Translations under genes and position numbers: made by a program
Assembly: GCF_013393945.1 (NCBI RefSeq)
Contig: NZ_CP040297.1
Location: 1,284,804 to 1,348,803 of the forward strand
From: Nostoc sp. TCL26-01
GTDB lineage: Bacteria; Cyanobacteriota; Cyanobacteriia; Cyanobacteriales; Nostocaceae
Reading direction: 5' to 3'
Length of the DNA stretch: 64,000 nucleotides
Notes under the pieces: generated by a model
The model's input: the letters and a program-made list of their open reading frames with translations, nothing else
Told to the model about the DNA's origin: nothing
The model's database searches: none
Shown here: positions 36,944 through 46,418 of the stretch, piece by piece
Position numbering within the stretch: the stretch's first letter is position 1
Layout: every line of letters begins with the position of its first letter

Positions 36944-37228
36944 CTAATGGTAATCTACTATTTCCACCTCATCTACATTATTTTCATCTGTCCAGAAAAA
37001 GCAAATTCGCCACTTATCATTAATCCGAATACTATATTGTCCTTGTCTGTTTCCAACTAGCTTTTCTAACCGATTACCAGGTGGAGTGCGAAGATCGTTA
37101 ATTGATACTGCCGCATTCAACATTAGCAGCTTTCTTAAAGCAACTTTTTGAATTTCTTGAGGGTAAGAAGGAGACGTAAAACCATCAAAAATGAGTTTTG
37201 TTTCTTCAGTTTTGAAACCTATAATCAC
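36944..37228 (-). CDS. higB: HigB-type toxin (RelE/ParE superfamily)
   Basis: 94 residues, usual size. FTSPSYPQEIQKVALRKLLM, DLRTPPGNRLEKLVGNRQGQ and the C-terminal YSIRINDKWRICFFWTDENN match HigB; the Arg in IRINDKWRICF is the conserved RNase-associated position. HigB toxins cleave mRNA on the ribosome. The frame starts with GTG at 37228. The adjoining antitoxin and upstream repeat operators support a complete module. Confidence 0.92.
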   Translation of the reverse strand: MIIGFKTEETKLIFDGFTSPSYPQEIQKVALRKLLMLNAAVSINDLRTPPGNRLEKLVGNRQGQYSIRINDKWRICFFWTDENNVDEVEIVDYH

Positions 37229-37235
37229 AAGTTAA

Positions 37236-37278
37236 TACTATCGTACCACGTTACTATCGTAAAACGTAAGTATTATAC
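37236..37278 (-). promoter_or_regulatory. higBA promoter with two 16-bp operator-like repeats
   Basis: TACTATCGTACCACGT (37236-37251) and TACTATCGTAAAACGT (37252-37267) are adjacent direct repeats, 14 of 16 identical. A TATAAT-like -10 lies just upstream on the minus strand (37273-37278), so transcription would begin within the repeats. Their position just ahead of higB suits autorepression by HigA. Confidence 0.6.
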
Positions 37279-37385
37279 ATGAATTTTTGTACTAGTATTG
37301 AACTCTACTTTAAGAAACTAGTGTTATTGAAAAATCAAATATAAGTTTTATATCTAAAATTACGAATTACGAATTACTTACTTCT

Positions 37386-38213
37386 ATGGCTGCGAATCTT
37401 CACGTTCACATTCAAGGGCAAGGATTCCCCATTTTAGGACTACATGGTCATCCTGGGAGTGGTCAGAGTTTGTCTGTCTTTACTAATCACCTATCAAAAC
37501 GCTACAAAACTATCGCCCCAGATTTGCGAGGATACGGCAAAAGTCGTTTTCATGGCAATTTTACTATGCAAGCACATTTGACTGACCTAGAAGCCTTATT
37601 AGACCGCTTGCAGATCGAAAAATGTTTAGTGTTGGGATGGTCGCTTGGTGGCATTTTGGCAATGGAACTGGCCTTGCGCTTACCACAGCGTATCACTGGA
37701 TTGATTTTGGTGGCGACAGCAGCTAGACCTCGTGGGAATCATCCTCCAATTACTTGGCAGGATAATTTTTACACTGGTGTTGCTGGACTTGTGAATTGTA
37801 TCAGACCAAGTTGGCGCTGGAACATAGAAACTTTTGGGAAGCGATCGCTGTTTCGTTACCTCATCCAACAACACACACCCACAGCCTACAAATACATCGC
37901 CACAGCAGCTGTACCAGCTTATTTACAAACCTCTGCTGCTGCTACTCGCGCCCTCTACACAGCCTTGCGTCTAGGATATAATCGACTTTCAGACCTAGAG
38001 CAGATTGACTGCCCTAGTTTGGTGCTAGCTGGCGCTCAAGATCGACACATTACATCCGAGTCAAGCTTAGAAACTGCTCAACATCTTCAAAATAGTCAGT
38101 GGCAATGCTACCCCAATACTGCTCACCTTTTCCCCTGGGAAATACCCCAGCAAGTACTCAGTGACATTGACTGTTGGTTAGCAAAGCACCCACAGGTAAT
38201 TAGCAGTCAATAG
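37386..38213 (+). CDS. Alpha/beta hydrolase family protein
   Basis: 275 residues. The oxyanion region ILGLHGHPGSGQSLSVF and APDLRGYGKSRFHG precede the nucleophile elbow VLGWSLGGILAMELALRLP (Ser about residue 86). The acid is in LVLAGAQDRHITSE and the catalytic His in NTAHLFPWEIP, completing the triad. A cap region (about 125-195) is helical. Substrate unknown; esterase, haloperoxidase-like or C-C hydrolase are all possible. Single gene. Confidence 0.88.
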   Translation: MAANLHVHIQGQGFPILGLHGHPGSGQSLSVFTNHLSKRYKTIAPDLRGYGKSRFHGNFTMQAHLTDLEALLDRLQIEKCLVLGWSLGGILAMELALRLPQRITGLILVATAARPRGNHPPITWQDNFYTGVAGLVNCIRPSWRWNIETFGKRSLFRYLIQQHTPTAYKYIATAAVPAYLQTSAAATRALYTALRLGYNRLSDLEQIDCPSLVLAGAQDRHITSESSLETAQHLQNSQWQCYPNTAHLFPWEIPQQVLSDIDCWLAKHPQVISSQ

Positions 38214-38261
38214 TCCAAAGTCTACGGTCAAAAGCCACAAGTCCCAAATAATTACTTGTAC

Positions 38262-38281
38262 AGACGTTGCACGCAACGTCT
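38262..38281. repeat. Palindrome AGACGTTGCACGCAACGTCT
   Basis: A 20-base palindrome (9-bp arms, AC centre). A degenerate copy lies at 48661-48680 (AGACGTTGTACACAATGCCT). It is followed by AATGACT heptamers (38283-38315). This fills the start of the 299-base gap between the hydrolase and DUF1816. Confidence 0.75.
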
Positions 38282-38389
38282 CTAATGACTAATGACTAAT
38301 GACCATTGACCAATGCCTAACTTATACCAATTCTCTAAAATTCGGCAACAAATTCAAACTCGGAAACCCTTATAAAATCTGGTTTTTCT

Positions 38390-38513
38390 AATTTTGAATT
38401 TTGCGGAAAGTTCTGTATGCGGGTTTCCCGCCGTAGGAACGCCACTTGCTATAAGCCGGGAAACCCGTCCAACGCAGTGGCTCAACTTTTCAAGACGAAT
38501 TTTGAATTGGTAT
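38390..38513 (+). repeat. Dispersed palindromic repeat, family P (long form)
   Basis: Shares both flanks with the short copies at 5153 and 15622, but carries about 45 extra bases (CGCCACTTGCTATAAGCCGG to CCAACGCAGTGGCTCA, itself palindromic) between GTAGGAA and ACTTTTCAAG. Its last base touches the DUF1816 stop codon. Confidence 0.85.
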
Positions 38514-38815
38514 TACATCTGACCGCTAAAGGCAGGCTTTACTTTGCGGTCAAGACGTTCCCCCAGGTCATCAGCAATCGTCAAATCATTTGGCTTACAG
38601 CGCTTTACGTTCACCTGAATACCTTGTGCGCCTTCTGTTTCTAAATCTTCTATGTAGCCTTTGATGGCTAACTTAGCTTCATCAGCATTGAGAAAGGGGC
38701 CAAAATAGTAAGTGCAACGGGGGTTTTGGGTGATAATTTCCACCCACCAAGCCAAACCTAGTGCGTTGAAAGAATTAATAGCAGCTTCCTTCAGATTATT
38801 CCAAATTGTATTCAT
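38513..38815 (-). CDS. DUF1816 domain protein
   Basis: 100 residues. WWVEIITQNPRCTYYFGPFL then DADEAKLAIKGYIEDLETEG-like sequence (actual NADEAKLAIKGYIEDLETEG) and GIQVNVKRCKPNDLTI is the DUF1816 pattern, a small cyanobacterial domain related to phycobilisome-linker CpcD-type sequence. Function unknown; a phycobilisome link is inference. The stop codon abuts a dispersed repeat. Confidence 0.82.
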   Translation of the reverse strand: MNTIWNNLKEAAINSFNALGLAWWVEIITQNPRCTYYFGPFLNADEAKLAIKGYIEDLETEGAQGIQVNVKRCKPNDLTIADDLGERLDRKVKPAFSGQM

Positions 38816-38914
38816 GGGTATTGTGCCAATTTATCAAAGTGGTACTGAATGTTGAACAATAGATATTGCCGTTTTTGGTTGTTACACTTCTTTATACTCT
38901 TTTACTGGTAATTT

Positions 38915-40147
38915 TCAAAGAGGTTTTTGTAACTTATCTAGGTACAAAGTGTTAAGCGATCGCTGACGGAAAATCTCGTAAAGTGCCATTCCTGCGGCAA
39001 CTGAGGCATTCAAACTAGGGGTCTTACCCATCAGGGGAATTGATACCAAAACATCACATGAGCGCTGAGTTAACATACTCAGCCCTTCTCCTTCTGAGCC
39101 TATCACCAAAACAATCGGCCCCCGAAAACTGACTGTGTGGAGAGGTTCGCTAGCACCAGCCGCCGTCCCATAAATCCAAAATCCCGCTTCTTTTAATTCT
39201 TCTAACGCACGACCGAGATTAACAACTCTAGCTACAGGAAAATTTTCTAAAGCACCTGCGGCCACTTTGACCACTGTGGAGGTGATCCCCGATGCTCTTC
39301 TTTGGGGAATGACTAATCCTTGAGCGCCGATAGCTTCGGCTGTGCGAATAATTGCTCCTAAGTTGTGGGGATCAGTAATGCCATCAGCAACGACAATGAC
39401 GGGGTCAGTACATGATTTGGCTTGGGTGATTAAATCATGTAATTCCATATAATCATAAGGCGCAATCTGTGCTGCAATGCCTTGGTGATTAGCTTGGTCG
39501 GTGATTTGATCTAAACGCTTAGGTTCTACCTCGTCAATGACTGTGCCATTTTCCTTAGCTTGGAGTATTAAGTGATGAAAGCGGGGATCATAGCGTAGAC
39601 GAGAGGTAATCCAGATGCGGTTCAAACCACGCTGATTTTCTAACGCACTCAACACAGGATGACGACCGTAGATAATGTCATTATCTTCTACTGGTTTAGC
39701 GAATTGTAGTTTAGATGCGGGTGATGATTGAGAAAAATTGCGGCGTGGACGGGGGCTACTAGAGCTAAAATCACCATCATTCTGTCGAGAACTGCCAAGA
39801 CCACTAGAGCTAGAATTGTGATCATCCTTTCTAGACCTGCGAATAGGGCTAGACCCAGAATTACTGTCATCTTTTCGAGAACTGCGAATCGGGCTAGACC
39901 CAGAATCACTATTATCCTTTCTAGACTTGCGAATAGGGCTAGACCCAGAATTGCTATCATCCTTTCGGGAACTGCGAATCGGACTAGCCACAACTCGCTT
40001 ACCCTTAATTTTTATAGGTTGGGGGCGACTGGGTTCACTAGCAGTCTTGATTTTTTTAGGTTTATTAGGCATAAAAGTTTTTTTAGGGCGCATGGGTAGA
40101 TAGTCCGAGTCCTGGATATGCTGAACCTCATCGTAGTAATTCTCCAA
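38915..40147 (-). CDS. rlmB: 23S rRNA 2'-O-ribose methyltransferase (RlmB/TrmH family) with repeat-rich N-terminal extension
   Basis: 410 residues. The C-terminal 250 hold a full SpoU/TrmH methyltransferase: substrate-binding domain [20 protein letters not shown], then motif 1 [20 protein letters not shown], motif 2 [16 protein letters not shown] and motif 3 [20 protein letters not shown], which form the SAM-binding trefoil knot. The family methylates a guanosine of 23S rRNA. Residues about 57-130 are four to five copies of a 15-residue unit ([15 protein letters not shown]), basic and probably disordered. The frame opens with TTG at 40147; ATG at MRPKK, 18 codons on, is an alternative. mrnC lies 22 bases upstream. 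Confidence 0.92.
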   Translation of the reverse strand: MENYYDEVQHIQDSDYLPMRPKKTFMPNKPKKIKTASEPSRPQPIKIKGKRVVASPIRSSRKDDSNSGSSPIRKSRKDNSDSGSSPIRSSRKDDSNSGSSPIRRSRKDDHNSSSSGLGSSRQNDGDFSSSSPRPRRNFSQSSPASKLQFAKPVEDNDIIYGRHPVLSALENQRGLNRIWITSRLRYDPRFHHLILQAKENGTVIDEVEPKRLDQITDQANHQGIAAQIAPYDYMELHDLITQAKSCTDPVIVVADGITDPHNLGAIIRTAEAIGAQGLVIPQRRASGITSTVVKVAAGALENFPVARVVNLGRALEELKEAGFWIYGTAAGASEPLHTVSFRGPIVLVIGSEGEGLSMLTQRSCDVLVSIPLMGKTPSLNASVAAGMALYEIFRQRSLNTLYLDKLQKPL

Positions 40148-40169
40148 TCATTGAGATGAAATTGCTAAA

Positions 40170-40622
40170 TTATTTCTCTTTCTCTAGATGGATTTTTGCT
40201 AAAAGTTCGGTTAAACGAGGAAAATCGGTGAGATAAAGGTAGCCTATTAAAGTTTCGAGACTTGTTGCTTGTTGGTATATTTCGGGATCAACTCTTCTTG
40301 GTCTTCCTGTGGCAGCATTACGGCCTCGGCGGACAATTTCTAATTCACTTGCCTTGAGGTAAGGAGTCAGCGATCGCAAATGTAGCGCCTGTGTTTCTGC
40401 TCTTACTTGTCCAACTACTAAACGATGATAAGCTTCTAATCGCTGTATTGGTAGTAGATAAGATATTCTAACATAGAGTTCATAAATTGCATCCCCTAAA
40501 TATGCCAAAGCCGCCGGGGAAATTTGCTGTACCTGTGAGTGGGAAATATTTTGTGTTAACAGCGTAGTATTTACCAGTAAAGCTTCTGTCCAAGATAAAT
40601 CTATATCTGATTCTTCAGTCAT
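40170..40622 (-). CDS. mrnC: Mini-ribonuclease III
   Basis: 150 residues, an RNase III catalytic domain with no double-stranded RNA-binding domain. The signature ALAYLGDAIYELYVRISYLL carries the catalytic acidic residues, and YLYLTDFPRLTELLAKIHLE ends the domain. Mini-III trims 23S rRNA precursors in Bacillus, where its gene also neighbours rlmB, so the adjacency is meaningful. The ATG at 40622 lies at the edge of an AATGACT STRR array (reverse strand) with no ribosome binding site. Confidence 0.92.
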   Translation of the reverse strand: MTEESDIDLSWTEALLVNTTLLTQNISHSQVQQISPAALAYLGDAIYELYVRISYLLPIQRLEAYHRLVVGQVRAETQALHLRSLTPYLKASELEIVRRGRNAATGRPRRVDPEIYQQATSLETLIGYLYLTDFPRLTELLAKIHLEKEK

Positions 40623-40770
40623 TAGTCATTAGTCATTAGTCAATGGTCATTAGTCATTGGTCAGTACTCTCCAACTTCCGACTTACACTCAGCACTCAGC
40701 ACTCAGCACTCAGCACTCCCTCACTCCCTCACTCTCTCACTCCCTCACTCCCTCACTCAGCACTCTCTCA
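40616..40770. repeat. STRR array and CACTCAGC/CACTCCCT repeats upstream of mrnC
   Basis: ATTAGTC/AATGGTC heptamers (40616-40664) followed by GCACTCA heptamers (about 40688-40716) and CACTCCCT octamers (about 40717-40770). They include the mrnC start codon and fill much of the gap to the STAS gene. Confidence 0.88.
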
Positions 40771-40886
40771 CTCCCAATTTTCGGTGGCTGATTGACCTCT
40801 CCCGCATAGAGAGAGGCTTTCTGCCAACCTTTCTATAAATTAAGCTATTGCGAAAACAAATCGAATAGCTTAATTACTCTATTTGG

Positions 40887-41288
40887 TCAAGCACCCTTGA
40901 TATTTTCTACAGCTGCGTCAACTGTGGATTGCAGCGCCAGAAACTTCTCTAAGCGAACCAGCTTGACCGTTTGAGTTACTCGTGCATTGGTGACGATTTG
41001 CAAGGTTCCACTGGCGGTTTGAGCCTGCTTGGCTAGCTGCACTAGTGCGCCCAAGCCAGAGCTATCCACAAAATCAATTTGCGAAAGATCCAGAATAATA
41101 TGCTTTGGGCCTTCCTCAATTTTACTGCCGAGTACCTTGCGAAATGTCGGCTCAGAAAAGGCATCTAACAGACCTGTGAGGCGGAATAGCTGATAGTTAT
41201 CGCGGGCTTCACGAGTACCTCTCAGGCTTACGGTTAGATTCAGTGGTTCAGCAATAATTCCCTCCTCGACGTTAAAGTGAACGCTCAA
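40887..41288 (-). CDS. STAS-domain anti-sigma factor antagonist-like protein
   Basis: 133 residues. The STAS core YQLFRLTGLLDAFSEPTFRK, HIILDLSQIDFVDSSGLGAL and GTLQIVTNARVTQTVKLVRL includes the phosphorylatable Ser in VDSSGLG. An N-terminal extension of about 30 residues is more than SpoIIAA has. Such proteins are switched by Ser/Thr kinases of the RsbW/SpoIIAB type; no partner gene is nearby. Confidence 0.9.
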   Translation of the reverse strand: MSVHFNVEEGIIAEPLNLTVSLRGTREARDNYQLFRLTGLLDAFSEPTFRKVLGSKIEEGPKHIILDLSQIDFVDSSGLGALVQLAKQAQTASGTLQIVTNARVTQTVKLVRLEKFLALQSTVDAAVENIKGA

Positions 41289-41340
41289 GTATAAATGGTT
41301 TTTGGACGTGTTGTCTACAATCTGTTGGGGTAGGGGGAAC

Positions 41341-41468
41341 CCAATTCAAAATTCAAAATTCGTCTTGAAAAGTTGAGCCACTGCGTTGGACGGGTTTCCC
41401 GGCTTATAGCAAGTGGCGTTCCTACGGCGGGAAACCCGCCTACAGAACTTTCCGCAAAATTCAAAATT
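41341..41468 (-). repeat. Dispersed palindromic repeat, family P (long form)
   Basis: Reverse-oriented twin of 38390-38513, including the same extra 45-base block (TGAGCCACTGCGTTGGACGG to GCTTATAGCAAGTGGCG). It is intergenic between the STAS gene and carA. Confidence 0.85.
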
Positions 41469-41544
41469 AAGAATTTACTAAGGCTTGGATAGGGAAACTG
41501 AGATTTAGATAAATTTCCTTGTCCCCTTCCCGACTCCTCAGTCC

Positions 41545-42690
41545 CTACTGCTTGGCTGTTCGCATTTGTTGAACAAACTGGGCAAACAGATAATCAGCAT
41601 CGTGGGGGCCTGGGCTGGCTTCTGGGTGATACTGCACTGAAAATACAGGCAGTGATTTGTGCCGTAAGCCGGCAACAGTGCGATCGTTGAGGTTGAGGTG
41701 GCTAATTTCCACAACTGCTTCAGGTATGGACTCTGGGTTGATCGCAAAACTGTGATTTTGGCTGGTAATTTCTACCCTTTGTTGTAAACCCGCAGGCTGA
41801 TTTAACCCACGATGCCCGAATTTTAGCTTAAAGGTGTCTGCTCCCAAGGCATGACCCAAAATTTGGTGTCCCATACAAATACCAAAGATGGGTTTTTGGC
41901 TTTGGAGTAGTGCTTTAGCTGTGGTGATACCTTCAGTAACAGCCGCCGGATCGCCAGGCCCATTGGAGAGGAAGATACCATCTGGATTGTATTTAAGAAT
42001 TTCTGCTGGTGGTGTATTGGCAGGTACAACAATTACTCGACAGCCATAACTAGCTAAACGACGCAGGATATTCCGCTTGACACCAAAGTCTAAGGCTACA
42101 ACTGTCAATGATTCCTGACTATTTATTTGTGTTTCTGAGTTGAACTCCCACACGGCAACTGTCGGATCAGACCATTCGTAAACTGTAGAGGTGGTAACTT
42201 CCTGCACTAGATTTAACCCTGCCATATTAGGAGCCGCCTGTACCTGCTCTAGTAATTCCGCTTCATCTAAAATTTCTGTGGAGATACCGCCATTCATAGC
42301 TCCATATATCCGAATTTTGCGGGTCAGGGCGCGGGTATCAATGCCAAATATCCCAGGGATTTGGTGCTGTTTGAGGTAGTCGGGTAAGGGTTGGGTTGAT
42401 CGCCAATTACTTGGTTTATGACAAATATTTCTGGCGATCGCACCCCGCACTTGGGGACGCGCTGATTCTTCGTCTTCGGGATTAACGCCTGTATTCCCCA
42501 ATTCGGGATAGGTAAACAAGACGATTTGACCGCAGTAACTGGGATCAGTCAATACTTCCTGATATCCAGTCATGCCGGTATTGAACACGACTTCACCAAT
42601 GGTGGTTCCCGTCGCACCAAAAGACCAACCACGATAAGCGGTTCCGTCCGCTAAGACAAGTAGAGCAGGTGTTGTGTCAGACAGGGGCAT
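41545..42690 (-). CDS. carA: Carbamoyl-phosphate synthase small subunit
   Basis: 381 residues. The N-terminal CPSase domain starts [20 protein letters not shown] and includes [15 protein letters not shown]. The C-terminal class I glutamine amidotransferase has [11 protein letters not shown], the nucleophile [18 protein letters not shown] and the His/Glu pair [14 protein letters not shown]. It supplies ammonia from glutamine to CarB for arginine and pyrimidine synthesis; carB is elsewhere. Confidence 0.96.
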   Translation of the reverse strand: MPLSDTTPALLVLADGTAYRGWSFGATGTTIGEVVFNTGMTGYQEVLTDPSYCGQIVLFTYPELGNTGVNPEDEESARPQVRGAIARNICHKPSNWRSTQPLPDYLKQHQIPGIFGIDTRALTRKIRIYGAMNGGISTEILDEAELLEQVQAAPNMAGLNLVQEVTTSTVYEWSDPTVAVWEFNSETQINSQESLTVVALDFGVKRNILRRLASYGCRVIVVPANTPPAEILKYNPDGIFLSNGPGDPAAVTEGITTAKALLQSQKPIFGICMGHQILGHALGADTFKLKFGHRGLNQPAGLQQRVEITSQNHSFAINPESIPEAVVEISHLNLNDRTVAGLRHKSLPVFSVQYHPEASPGPHDADYLFAQFVQQMRTAKQ

Positions 42691-42878
42691 AAGAGGGAGA
42701 AGGGGAGGGGGGGAGGGGGAGAGGGGGGGAAAGAATCATGATTTTTCTCTTGTCCCCTTGTTCTCTCATCCCTACTGCGACTGCTAATTATCCCATGAGT
42801 TTGTAAATTATGTATTCGCCAGGAAATTAATTAAAACTTAAAATCAAAGTAGAGGAATTTAGTCTAAAAGGGGAATCA

Positions 42879-43982
42879 GTGGCAAAAGTAGATGTGCAGT
42901 CCCTGGGACGGATAAAATCGAGATTAATTATGCTTCAGCCCTCTGTATCTTTTACAGCCCTGATTTTTCTTGCTGGTGCTATGACTGTGTCGAGTTTTGG
43001 TTGTAGCGACACTCAACAGAAAACTTCCATTCTGCGTAATCAACAGTCTGTGGTGACGGAAAATCCCGTAGTACCGTTGCCGGAAGAAATAGCAGCAGCG
43101 CCAACTGTACCACCGGCGGTAGATTTGCCCCCATCACAAATGGAGCCGAGTGCTTTTGAATTGGGGCTAGATAAGGCGGCTGGGGCTGTGAGTATTAGTC
43201 AGTCTGCTCAATCACCGGATGATTGGTATTTGGTAGCAAGTCAATTTAATGATGCGATCGCCTTAATGCAAAAAGTTGAAAAGCCAAGTCCGGAGTTTGC
43301 GATCGCTCGCAGTAAAATCGCTGAATACCAGCGTCAAGTTAAGTATGCTGTCCGTCAAGCCAATGCTGTTGCTCGTTCATCACCACAGACTAGTTATCCC
43401 CAGGTAGCTGTAGCTACACCTAAATCATTAAATACGCCCAAGTTCCCCATTGCTGTACCACCACCAAGGACTACACAACCACCACCAGATGAAGTTGATG
43501 TACCTTTATCAGCAGCCATTACTCCCGAATCTAAGGTATTTGTTGCCCCTATTAAACGGCGAGTTGGTGGTACACCAATTGTGACTGTCACTTTTAACGG
43601 TCAACAGCAATTTGACATGATTGTGGATACAGGGGCTAGTGGGACTGTGATTACTCAACAGATGGCGAGTGCTTTGGGAGTTGTCACTGTTGGTAAAGCC
43701 AAGGCTAACACAGCTAGTTCTAGGGCGGTGGAATTTCCGATTGGTTATGTAGAATCGATGGCTGTAGGAGGAGTGATTGTGAATAGAGTACCAGTAGCGA
43801 TCGCTGGCACGGAACTAGAAACTGGACTTTTAGGACATGACTTTTTTGGCAATTACGATGTCACAATTAAGCGAAATGTGGTAGAGTTTCGTCCTCAATC
43901 ACGCTCCGAAATTAACTCTGTAGAAATTCAACCAATTGCTCCAACTTTGCCCAAGCTGTACCACTTTGTAAAATCTCTTTAG
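42879..43982 (+). CDS. Retropepsin-like aspartic protease, membrane-anchored or secreted
   Basis: 367 residues from GTG 42879 (GGGGAA nearby); ATG 42930 is an alternative. A hydrophobic segment (about 24-44) ends at Cys in TVSSFGCSD, a possible but imperfect lipobox. A Pro-rich linker (about 190-215) precedes the protease domain: [20 protein letters not shown] with the catalytic DTGA, and a C-terminal [20 protein letters not shown]. One catalytic Asp per chain implies a dimer, as in retropepsins and bacterial gag-asp_protease members. Its last 71 bases overlap the convergent trpD. Confidence 0.85.
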   Translation: MAKVDVQSLGRIKSRLIMLQPSVSFTALIFLAGAMTVSSFGCSDTQQKTSILRNQQSVVTENPVVPLPEEIAAAPTVPPAVDLPPSQMEPSAFELGLDKAAGAVSISQSAQSPDDWYLVASQFNDAIALMQKVEKPSPEFAIARSKIAEYQRQVKYAVRQANAVARSSPQTSYPQVAVATPKSLNTPKFPIAVPPPRTTQPPPDEVDVPLSAAITPESKVFVAPIKRRVGGTPIVTVTFNGQQQFDMIVDTGASGTVITQQMASALGVVTVGKAKANTASSRAVEFPIGYVESMAVGGVIVNRVPVAIAGTELETGLLGHDFFGNYDVTIKRNVVEFRPQSRSEINSVEIQPIAPTLPKLYHFVKSL

Positions 43983-45003
43983 CCACACTCACACCTTGAG
44001 CATGATCTAGCAACGGTACAACACCTGCTACCTGTAGCGCTAAGGAAGCATTTAAGGCTACAGCGTCTTGTTGTGCTTGAGTTCCTTTACCTTGTAAAAC
44101 TGCCTTTAAAATCACCGCATTTTCTTGTACATCCCCGCCCCGCAGTGCTTGAATAGGTGCAGGTGTCACACCAACCTCTTGGGGATTTATCGTAGTTAAC
44201 TTCACCTCACCAGCAGATAACACCGCCAAATCAGTTAAATCACCCAAGCCAGCCTCATCCAGTCTTTCTCGCCCATGCAAAACAATCGCTTTTTGCTTAC
44301 CTAAATTGTCCAAAGCTTGAGCAACAGTCGTCAAAAGTTTAGGTGTAAATAACCCTACCACCTGTCCAGTAGGACGCAAGGGATTTACCAAAGGCCCCAG
44401 TAAATTAAATACCGTACGTATTCTTAAAGTCCGCCGCAAAGTAGCCACCGCCTTGAGTGCAGGATGCCAACCAGGTGCAAACAAAAATGTGATCCCGACT
44501 TCTTGCAGTGCGGCTTGTACCTTTTCGCTAGTAGCACTCAAGTTGACTCCCAATGCTTCCAATACATCAGCACTACCTGTTAAACTCGATGCCGAACGAT
44601 TACCATGCTTGGCGACAGGTACACCATAAGCAGCTGCCACAAATGCGACGGCTGTAGAAATATTAAAAGTAGAAGACCCATCTCCACCAGTCCCACAAGT
44701 ATCGATGATGGGGATTGGGGATTGGGGATCGGTGATTGGGTATTGATTATGTTGCCCAGTCCCCAATTTAGATTGCGCTTGCAGAACTTCTGCCATACCA
44801 GTCAACTCGTCGGCAGAGACACCTTTAAAGTTGAGTGCTGTTAAGATTGCTCCTGATAACTCTGGAGGAACAGCCTCACTTAACCAACCTTGCATTAGTT
44901 CAGCAGCCTGTGTGCGGCTTAAGGATTCGCCATCTATTAACTGTTGCAGTAGCAAATACCAGCTAGTTGAAGATTCTTGTGTAGAGATTGGGGCAGTTGT
45001 CAT
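43912..45003 (-). CDS. trpD: Anthranilate phosphoribosyltransferase
   Basis: 363 residues. The PRPP loop [40 protein letters not shown] and [20 protein letters not shown] are definitive. It transfers the phosphoribosyl group to anthranilate in tryptophan synthesis. Just before the PRPP loop, [14 protein letters not shown] is encoded by a heptamer STRR tract (44709-44745) that the protein family normally lacks. The 3' end overlaps the protease gene by 71 bases on the other strand. Monocistronic. Confidence 0.95.
   Translation of the reverse strand: MTTAPISTQESSTSWYLLLQQLIDGESLSRTQAAELMQGWLSEAVPPELSGAILTALNFKGVSADELTGMAEVLQAQSKLGTGQHNQYPITDPQSPIPIIDTCGTGGDGSSTFNISTAVAFVAAAYGVPVAKHGNRSASSLTGSADVLEALGVNLSATSEKVQAALQEVGITFLFAPGWHPALKAVATLRRTLRIRTVFNLLGPLVNPLRPTGQVVGLFTPKLLTTVAQALDNLGKQKAIVLHGRERLDEAGLGDLTDLAVLSAGEVKLTTINPQEVGVTPAPIQALRGGDVQENAVILKAVLQGKGTQAQQDAVALNASLALQVAGVVPLLDHAQGVSVAKEILQSGTAWAKLEQLVEFLQS
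44709..44745. repeat. STRR heptamer tract (GGGGATT) inside trpD
   Basis: GGGGATTGGGGATTGGGGAT followed by diverged heptamers CGGTGAT and TGGGTAT. The period is 7 and the tract lies inside the trpD reading frame, adding about 12 residues in a loop. Confidence 0.85.
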
Positions 45004-45125
45004 AACTCAAGTGTGTGTACGTTGAGAGGCATGGCAGTTATCCTACCGAAAAATTGTCCCGCATCAAAGTTAAGGTAAAACATCAAGCTGCAACGGGGAA
45101 TTTGAGTTATCCAAACTATTTTGGT

Positions 45126-45248
45126 AAGGATTCAGGAGTCAGAATACAGGATTCAGAATAGTTCAAATTCTCATATTTTGATGAGTAAGCTAAGATTCCT
45201 TAACCCTGATTAATTCTGACTTCTGACTCCTGGGTGCTGAATTCTTAC
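45126..45248. repeat. Dispersed repeat GGATTCAGGAGTCAGAATAC, long copy
   Basis: Ends AAGGATTCAGGAGTCAGAAT and GGGTGCTGAATTCTTAC match, in reverse, the 65-base copy at 48689-48753. The interior here is about 60 bases longer. The right end covers the methylase stop codon. Confidence 0.65.
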
Positions 45249-46090
45249 CTATTTTGGTTTATTTGTTGCTGTTGATTATATTGAATTTCATAGTTAGTAA
45301 TGAATAACTCTTTGCCTTTTGCCGCCCGTTTTTGTTTATAGTTATTCATGCCATACTGTAATTCCCATTCGTAGATATGCGCCCATTTAAAATTTTCTCT
45401 GATTTGTACTGAATCGTCATAAGTAATTAACCATTGATGGGGACATTTTTGTAAAATGTCCGCAAATTGTTGATGGTTGAAAGAGGTATGTAAATCACCA
45501 TCTCTACCATATAGTCTGGATTTGGTTGCACTGAAATATGGAGGATCTAAAAATAAGAATATCTTTGTTTCTGGTATATTTAAAAGTTGACTGTAGTCCA
45601 AATTGGTAATTTTTATATCTGGGGTTAAAATACTTTCTAATTTTTCTAGTCTTTCTATTGATGAATAAGTAAATCGTTGAGAAAATGCCTCTTGAGAAAA
45701 ACCCCCAGACTCAACAGTACCAGAAAAAGTAATTCTGTTAAGTACAAAAAATCGGACTGCTCTTTCCAAATCAGAGAGACTATTAACATCAATCCTGGTC
45801 AATTCTAAAAATAATCTTTTACCATCTTGGTATTTATCTTTAATTTGTCGTACTTCTTGAACTAACTGAGCTATATCAGACTGAGCAAACTGCCAAAATA
45901 AAAATAATTCCCGATTTAAATCATTAATCCAAATTTTCAGATGAGGGAACTTTTGTTTGAGATAAATAAATACTGAACCACCTCCCACAAATGGTTCTCT
46001 AAATTCTGAGAAATTTTCTGGTAAATATTCAATGATTTGCTTGATGGCTTTTGATTTACCACCAGGATATCTAAGAGGACTTTTCAACAT
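45245..46090 (-). CDS. D12-class DNA adenine N6-methyltransferase
   Basis: 281 residues. SPLRYPGGKSKAIKQIIEYL and EPFVGGGSVFIYLKQKFPHL are the SAM-binding part (residues about 4-50). The catalytic motif is FLFLDPPYFSATKSRLYGRD (DPPY), with HQWLITYDDSVQIRENF downstream. This alpha-type order is that of Dam/DpnM/EcoRV-type enzymes; target sequence unknown (GATC is one possibility). No restriction endonuclease gene is adjacent, so it may be a solitary methylase. Confidence 0.92.
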   Translation of the reverse strand: MLKSPLRYPGGKSKAIKQIIEYLPENFSEFREPFVGGGSVFIYLKQKFPHLKIWINDLNRELFLFWQFAQSDIAQLVQEVRQIKDKYQDGKRLFLELTRIDVNSLSDLERAVRFFVLNRITFSGTVESGGFSQEAFSQRFTYSSIERLEKLESILTPDIKITNLDYSQLLNIPETKIFLFLDPPYFSATKSRLYGRDGDLHTSFNHQQFADILQKCPHQWLITYDDSVQIRENFKWAHIYEWELQYGMNNYKQKRAAKGKELFITNYEIQYNQQQQINQNR

Positions 46091-46418
46091 ATGGGAAAGT
46101 GGATGTGACTACTAACCACTGATTAAAATGCTGACACTCCCCACGTATTGTATTGAGCCTAGCAGCGAACCATATAGCAGTTTATCATACCCTTCGCAAC
46201 AATTACGGTTGTGATTTGATGATGCAGTCATGAGATTATCATACAATGGGTGAACTAACCAATATGGAACCAACAATAGAACAGTTAAAAGCGTTTTACA
46301 GTAGATGTGTGAGAGCCAGTAATATGTTTCAACCTATCAACGTGGTGCGATTGAACGAAAGAACAAAACGCATATACGTTTTAATTGGAGACACAATACA
46401 AATAGAGATATATCCTAA

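Noticed and set aside
39688..40099. Open frames on both strands through the rlmB repeat region
   Set aside because: Shadows of the 45-base DNA repeats encoding the RlmB tail.
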